This document shows positions 59,404-64,000 of a stretch of 64,000 nt of DNA, in pieces. Every line of letters begins with the position of its first letter. Within the stretch, counting starts at the first letter, position 1. A model generated the notes under the pieces. It was not told the DNA's origin. It searched no databases and saw only the letters and a list, made by a program, of their open reading frames with translations. The stretch spans positions 53,659,528 through 53,723,527 of the forward strand of contig NC_080587.1 of NCBI RefSeq assembly GCF_029962835.1. The letters are read 5' to 3'. The position numbers and the translations under genes were made by a program. The DNA comes from Magnolia sinica. Its lineage: Eukaryota; Streptophyta; Magnoliopsida; Magnoliales; Magnoliaceae.

Positions 59404-60614
59404 GAGGATCCTTATTTATTTAAATATTGTCCAGACCAAATCCTAAGGAGATGTGTACCAGACGATGAGCATCAGAGCGTCATCTCCTTCTGTCACTCAC
59501 AGGCCTGTGGTGGTCACTTTTCTGCTAAAAAGACCACGGCCAAGATTCTGCAGTGTGGTTTTTACTGGCCCACTATGTTTAGGGACACTCATGAGTTTTG
59601 CAAAGCTTGTGAGCGTTGTCAGAAATTGGGAGCATTGTCCCGTCGAAATATGATGCCTTTGAACCCCATCCTTATCATTGAAGCATTTGATTGCTGGGGC
59701 ATCGATTTCATGGGACCATTCCCCCAATCGTTTGGAAATCTGTACATTTTGCTCGTTGTGGATTATGTCACTAAATGGGTCGAAGCGATTCCGTGTCGAA
59801 CTAATGACCATCGCACGGTCATTAAATTCCTAAAAGAAAACATCCTTTCTCAATTCGGAACGCCTCGAGCCATCATTAGTGATGGGGGCTCACACTTTTG
59901 TAATAAACCATTTGAGAGCTTAATGAAGAAATACGGTATCTCTCATAGGGTGAGCACCCCATATCACCCACAGACAAGTGGGCAAGATGAGATTTCTAAT
60001 AGGGAAATTAAACACATTTTGAGAAAACGGTTAACCCTGATCATAAGGATTGGTCAATCCGATTGACCGATGCCTTATGGGCATACCGTACTGCCTTTAA
60101 AACCCCTATTGGAATGTCTCCCTTTAGACTTGTCTATGAGAAAGCTTGTCACTTGCCTGTGGAGCTGGAACATAAAGCGTACTGGGCGATCAAAAATCTT
60201 AATTTCAATCTGGACAACGCTGGCTCGCTACGCAAACTTCAATTGAATGAACTTGAGGAAATTCGGAATGATGCATATGATAATTCGAGAATTTACAAGG
60301 ACAAGAAGAAAGCATTTCATGACCAACACATTTTGCAAAAATCATTCACGCCTGATCAGAAGGTCCTTTTGTACAATTCTCAATTACATCTCTTTCCGGG
60401 TAAGCTTCGATCTCGTTGGACTGGCCCTTACATTATTGTTACTGTTTTTCCTCATGGGGCCGTTGAGATAAGAGATCCCGACAATGGCAAGGAGTTTAAA
60501 GTCAATGGCCATCGATTGAAACCATTTGTCGAGAAATTTGATTTAGAGGACATGCCCATGCCCCTGACTACTCCTGTTTACCAGGATCGATCTCCTAGTC
60601 TGATGGAGGTATAG
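59404..60614 (+). pseudogene. Pol part 3: integrase
   Basis: The zinc-binding part has [10 protein letters not shown] and CKACERCQK (about 59490-59620). The catalytic core has [10 protein letters not shown] (Asp, about 59695), ISDGGSHF (Asp, about 59875) and [10 protein letters not shown] (Glu, about 59985). A one-base deletion in an A run near 60023-60027 shifts the frame; the rest reads from 60063 ([19 protein letters not shown], later [19 protein letters not shown]) to a stop at 60612-60614. The DDE residues are all present, so only the frameshift and the upstream stops disable it. Confidence 0.9.
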
Positions 60615-61937
60615 GTAGGTTTATCGCTTTCATAGGACTAGGGGAGTTGCTTTATTTGTCTGGCTGAAGACGGTAAACTTAGCGCTCCTGGGAGGCAACC
60701 CAGCTCTTCATTTCATTTCTATCATTAGTCAGTTCAATGTTTGTGGGTAACATTGCTGCAAACCCTCACGAGACTACAACTCGTCCACTAGGGGCAACCT
60801 AGGGGTTTAAAGGCTTGTTGCATACGCTAAATGCAATCGAGAGCACCTACGAAAGTGGTATAGGTAGGATTTTATTTTTGTTATTTTTGTATTGCCTTCT
60901 CTCTCGTGCTGACCGACGCCCATGCTGCGATATCTTTGGAAAGCCTCTTGATTCTTTCATCCAGGTACTATCTTTCCATCACTCCTCTTATATTTTCGTT
61001 GTCCCATGTGCATTGCATGCTTATTTCTTTTACATTGAGGACAATGTAGATTTTAGGTTGGGGGTGGGAGATTAGGTTTCCTAATCTGTGTTTTCTTGGT
61101 CTTGAGCGAAAATTTTAAATTTTTAAATTTTTTTTTTTGGAATTTCGTATGAATTCAAAGTGATTTTGATGGCCATCTGGGACACTTGGAATTACAAAAT
61201 ACATGATGTTGGTAATTTATGACTCTTGGATTCAGAGTTTGAACTATCAATCCATGATTAGAAGTTTTAAACATTGATTGAATCATAATTTTACATGTCA
61301 CATCTCGCTTACACATTAAGGTTTCGTTCGATATTGAAGGATTAATTTGGTGATCACTAAGCTTGAAAGGAACCAACCTGAGAATTGAAAGGATTGAGTG
61401 AATGGTTTTCACCATAGGTTTGCTCCCTACAGGTGAAGGTTTGATTCCCCAAGGTTGACATTTAGAAACTTTTTTGGCGACTGGTCTTTATCATAGGTTT
61501 GCTCCCTATAGGTGTAGATTCGATTCTCCTCCTTGGATTTTCTTTAAAAAAAAAAAAAGAAAAAAAAAAGTTGACATAGTGTGAAAATCATCAAAAGCTG
61601 GAAGAATGAATCAAGTTTTGGTTTAGGTGTTGGTTATCATAAATTCTATTGTGGTTACCAATGATATCCTGAAATAAAGAAGTGAATTTTAATAGTGTTA
61701 AGCTAAGATTACACTATACACTCATGGAACTCAATATTTAGAATCGTTCTAATTAATGGATTAATATTTGAGCTTGATTTCAGGATAAAGTAATGCCAAC
61801 ATTCATGAATCTGCGAATTCTCATATCTGGATTATTCTGCAAAAATCACTCGAGTTTACGGAAATTGTTCTGTAATTCTCAACTTACTTTTCGCATATTT
61901 TGCTCGGGATTAGCAAAATGCTGGTTGGGGGTTGTAT
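60615..61937 (+). other. Long 3' noncoding region of the Athila-like element with conserved motifs
   Basis: Two motifs I remember as recurrent at this position in Athila-group elements are visible: GGGAGGCAACCCAGCTC near 60690 and CATTGAGGACAATG near 61033, followed by GGTTGGGGGTGGGAG. No env-like ORF with transmembrane segments is seen. A duplicated phrase, CATAGGTTTGCTCCCTA.AGGTG, occurs at about 61413 and 61492. Confidence 0.7.
61924..61937 (+). other. Polypurine-like tract before the 3' LTR
   Basis: GTTGGGGGTTGTAT lies directly upstream of the 3' LTR start. It is G-rich but not purely purine, so its exact primer role is inferred from position. Confidence 0.55.
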
Positions 61938-64000
61938 TGAGGGTCAAATATTGCATATCGGACCCAGTTATTACCTGGATTTATGAACATGGTACCGTTG
62001 AATAGCCCATTTTAATCATGTTTGTGTTACAAGGTGGAATTGCGAGCTGAGACTGGATCAGGATGCTAAAAGCACGGATTTAATGTTTAGAATGCACCAA
62101 GGCAAGGGACGAACTCCAGGGGACCAAGATCGATGGAATTACACGCCAGGGATCCGCGAAAATTGAGAAACTGAAGCTCAAGCGGCTTGAAAGTCAGCCA
62201 GAATGCAAGATCACTGGGTTTTCATCATCTGTTTGGCTCGAAACTTTATACATGGCTCGAGGACCAAAAACTAACCGTACACGTCAAATTTCAGCCATTG
62301 GATCCTCGTGAAAGTAGCTGAACTAACAGATCAATCCATAAAACCTTGATTTGGGGCCCACCCGCTGTCCAGATACGCTTTAACTTCGGCCCCCACGGCT
62401 CAAATGAAATGGGAAACAAGATGGATGGTGTGGATTTCTCATAATCATCATACAGTATACATAGTATACTTTTTGCACTAAGACGTGCATGGCAACACAG
62501 GGACGTCTCCTCTTCAAAAACAGAACTCTGTTTCTGGTATGAAACAGAGACTGCGAATGATCTCAGTGGGCCATCATCATGGACAAAAAGATCAATCCGA
62601 GCCGTCAATCATGCATAGGGGCGCGATATGGTCAGAACCATGTTGATATTATATACCCATGCACCCATACATGCTGGTTTCAACAGTCACAAACGGACAG
62701 CCCTGCACTGATTGCAGCGTGATTACTACCTTTGGCCGCATCCATAACATTCCAAAGCCGGACACATCCAGCTGAAATTTCGAGGAGAATCTGGTGAACG
62801 GAATGGATTCATCTGGAAATTCCGATAATGGGCCCCACCAAGCTTCAGCGCAGCAAGGCGTGCATATTCACGAGCGTCCGGACGCTGCCCGGTTTCTCCG
62901 GTCGTAACGTGATCAAGATCACATTCTGATGCATGATCCGGACCGTCCAAACTTTCGCAATATGAAAATCTGGACGATCCTTTGTCTCAGATTCAGAAAA
63001 CGCAATACGGTTATGCGTTTTTCCTGCGCAGAACAGAGGTACGCAGTCGGATGTTTTCTTTGGCAAACTGTCCTACATAAATAAGGTCGGTGAACGACCT
63101 AGCCACGGACGGCTGCTGCTGTTATAAAAGGAAAAGAGAAGGAGGAGCCGTGGTTGGAAAAGGGAGGTGAGCTCGGCTTGGTTGGAACGAGAAGACAGGA
63201 GGTAGAGGCTAGGCTTGAACGTGGAGACAGGGAGGAGAACGGAAAGTTTTCTTCTTTTCTATTTCCTTGGCTATTGTTTTTCCTTGCTTTCTTTTCCTTA
63301 TGACTCTTAACGTCATTAGCCTAATCATGGTTGGCTAAACCTCTTAGCTAGGGCTAAGAGGTGAAGCCTGTAGCGAGATGGGAGATACTATTTCATGCTT
63401 TTAAATTTCTGAACTGAATTTGATTTTAGTTGATTATGGAAGGAATGTTTTTAGTCTTTAATGGTCTGTTGTGACTGAAATTACAATGGATCTGCAATGG
63501 CCTTGAATATCTCCTTTTTCCTTTTGATGTATATGACGTCAGGAAGCCCTGTTGTTCACCATCGTCTCCTGGGCATGGTAGGATGATGGTACCCTTTCTA
63601 ACTTGCATGCACTGTGATTGGTTGGTAATTAGTTTAATCCTGTTGCTTGCTTTGTCTCCTGGGCATGGTTAGATGATGAAATCCATTCTAATTCATATAC
63701 CTTTCATCTTGTGAAGACTAGATCAAGTAGGTTCAGTTTGATTTCCGTGATTCTTAATGCAGGCAAAAGATCTCCCTGATCCCTACAAGTGGATCCTCTG
63801 AATCCCTAGTTTCCTTCCTCTGAATTCCTTAAAGTTTTACATTAATCTCTCACCATTATTCATCAATTTATATTTGATTTAGATTGCATCTTAGGCTAGT
63901 TCTATTTCTACCTAGTTTCAGGAAACGTACAAGTTTCAGTCCCTGTGGATTCGACCTCGGTCTTACCGAGTTTATTACTACATCACAACCCAATACTTGG
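61938..64000 (+). repeat. 3' LTR of the Athila-like element, last ~10 bp outside window
   Basis: It starts TGAGGGTCAAATATTGCA and follows the 5' LTR throughout, including the TATA box (63123-63129) and the CCTCTTAG/CTAAGAGG hairpin (63340-63361). The window ends at ATACTTGG, roughly 10 bp before the expected terminal CA. Confidence 0.93.

Larger units (their letters stand above)
52483..64000 (+). mobile_element. Nearly complete Athila-like Ty3/gypsy retrotransposon, cut by window end
   Basis: Two LTR copies (52483-54553 and 61938-64000) bracket a PBS of the Asp-tRNA type, gag, a pol with PR-RT-RNase H-integrase order, and a long 3' noncoding region. PBS, gag style and the large 3' region point to the Athila group. 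There is no recognisable env-like ORF. The 3' TSD lies outside the window; the 5' flank is TTAGT (52478-52482). About 8 differences, mostly transitions, occur in the first 200 bp of the two LTRs, so it is younger than the surrounding elements but not recent. Confidence 0.92.

Overview
This is plant nuclear heterochromatin: about 64 kb of nested, decayed transposable elements with no host gene I can call as functional. The element types seen (CACTA/En-Spm, Tat-lineage and Athila-like Ty3/gypsy, very large Tekay/Del-style solo LTRs, tRNA-derived SINEs, hAT-type MITEs) and telomere-like TTTAGG DNA place it in a flowering plant. The many MITE copies built on GGGCCCAC motifs remind me of magnoliid genomes, but that is a weak, memory-based guess.

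Positions 1-34976 look like one giant CACTA element whose left end lies outside the window. Its right end (34909-34976) carries the CACTA terminus. AGCGACGAAA/TTTCGTCGCT subterminal arrays lie at both sides (1-600 and 33446-34908), followed inward by an inverted unique arm (601-830 versus 33180-33445). The minus strand carries a broken Transposase_24-type gene (831-2565), a small unrecognised ORF (2840-3226) and a broken TNP2 transposase (3347-7060). A second, inner inverted repeat follows: degenerate telomere-like arrays (7085-9360 on the left; 26940-27201 plus 30297-33140 on the right), each ending inward in a tandem pair of about 167 bp units (9400-9720 and 26334-26660). The core between them (9721-26333) is a sink for MITEs, SINEs, a foldback element, a PPR gene scrap and exon-like pieces. 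Two solo LTRs with perfect 5-bp target duplications interrupt the element: 18594-24443 (TSD GATTC) and 27202-30296 (TSD TTAAC).

Positions 34977-50161 hold a decayed Tat/Retand-like Ty3/gypsy element on the minus strand (5' LTR 49525-50161, PBS, gag, protease, RT, two RNase H domains, integrase). Its gag is split by two more solo LTRs (39555-44337 and 44523-48526) only 185 bp apart. Its 3' end is missing at the CACTA junction, which suggests that the CACTA inserted into it.

Positions 50162-52482 are short repeat fragments plus a 633-bp hAT-type MITE with a perfect 8-bp TSD. Positions 52483-64000 hold an almost complete Athila-like element on the plus strand: 5' LTR, Asp-type PBS, gag with a zinc knuckle, protease/RT/RNase H/integrase with a few disabling lesions, a long 3' noncoding region, PPT, and a 3' LTR cut about 10 bp before its end by the window edge.

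The most unusual structure is the CACTA element with two nested inverted repeats, the inner one made of telomere-like higher-order arrays. The coding parts are transposition genes only and all are broken, so any present activity would need proteins supplied in trans.
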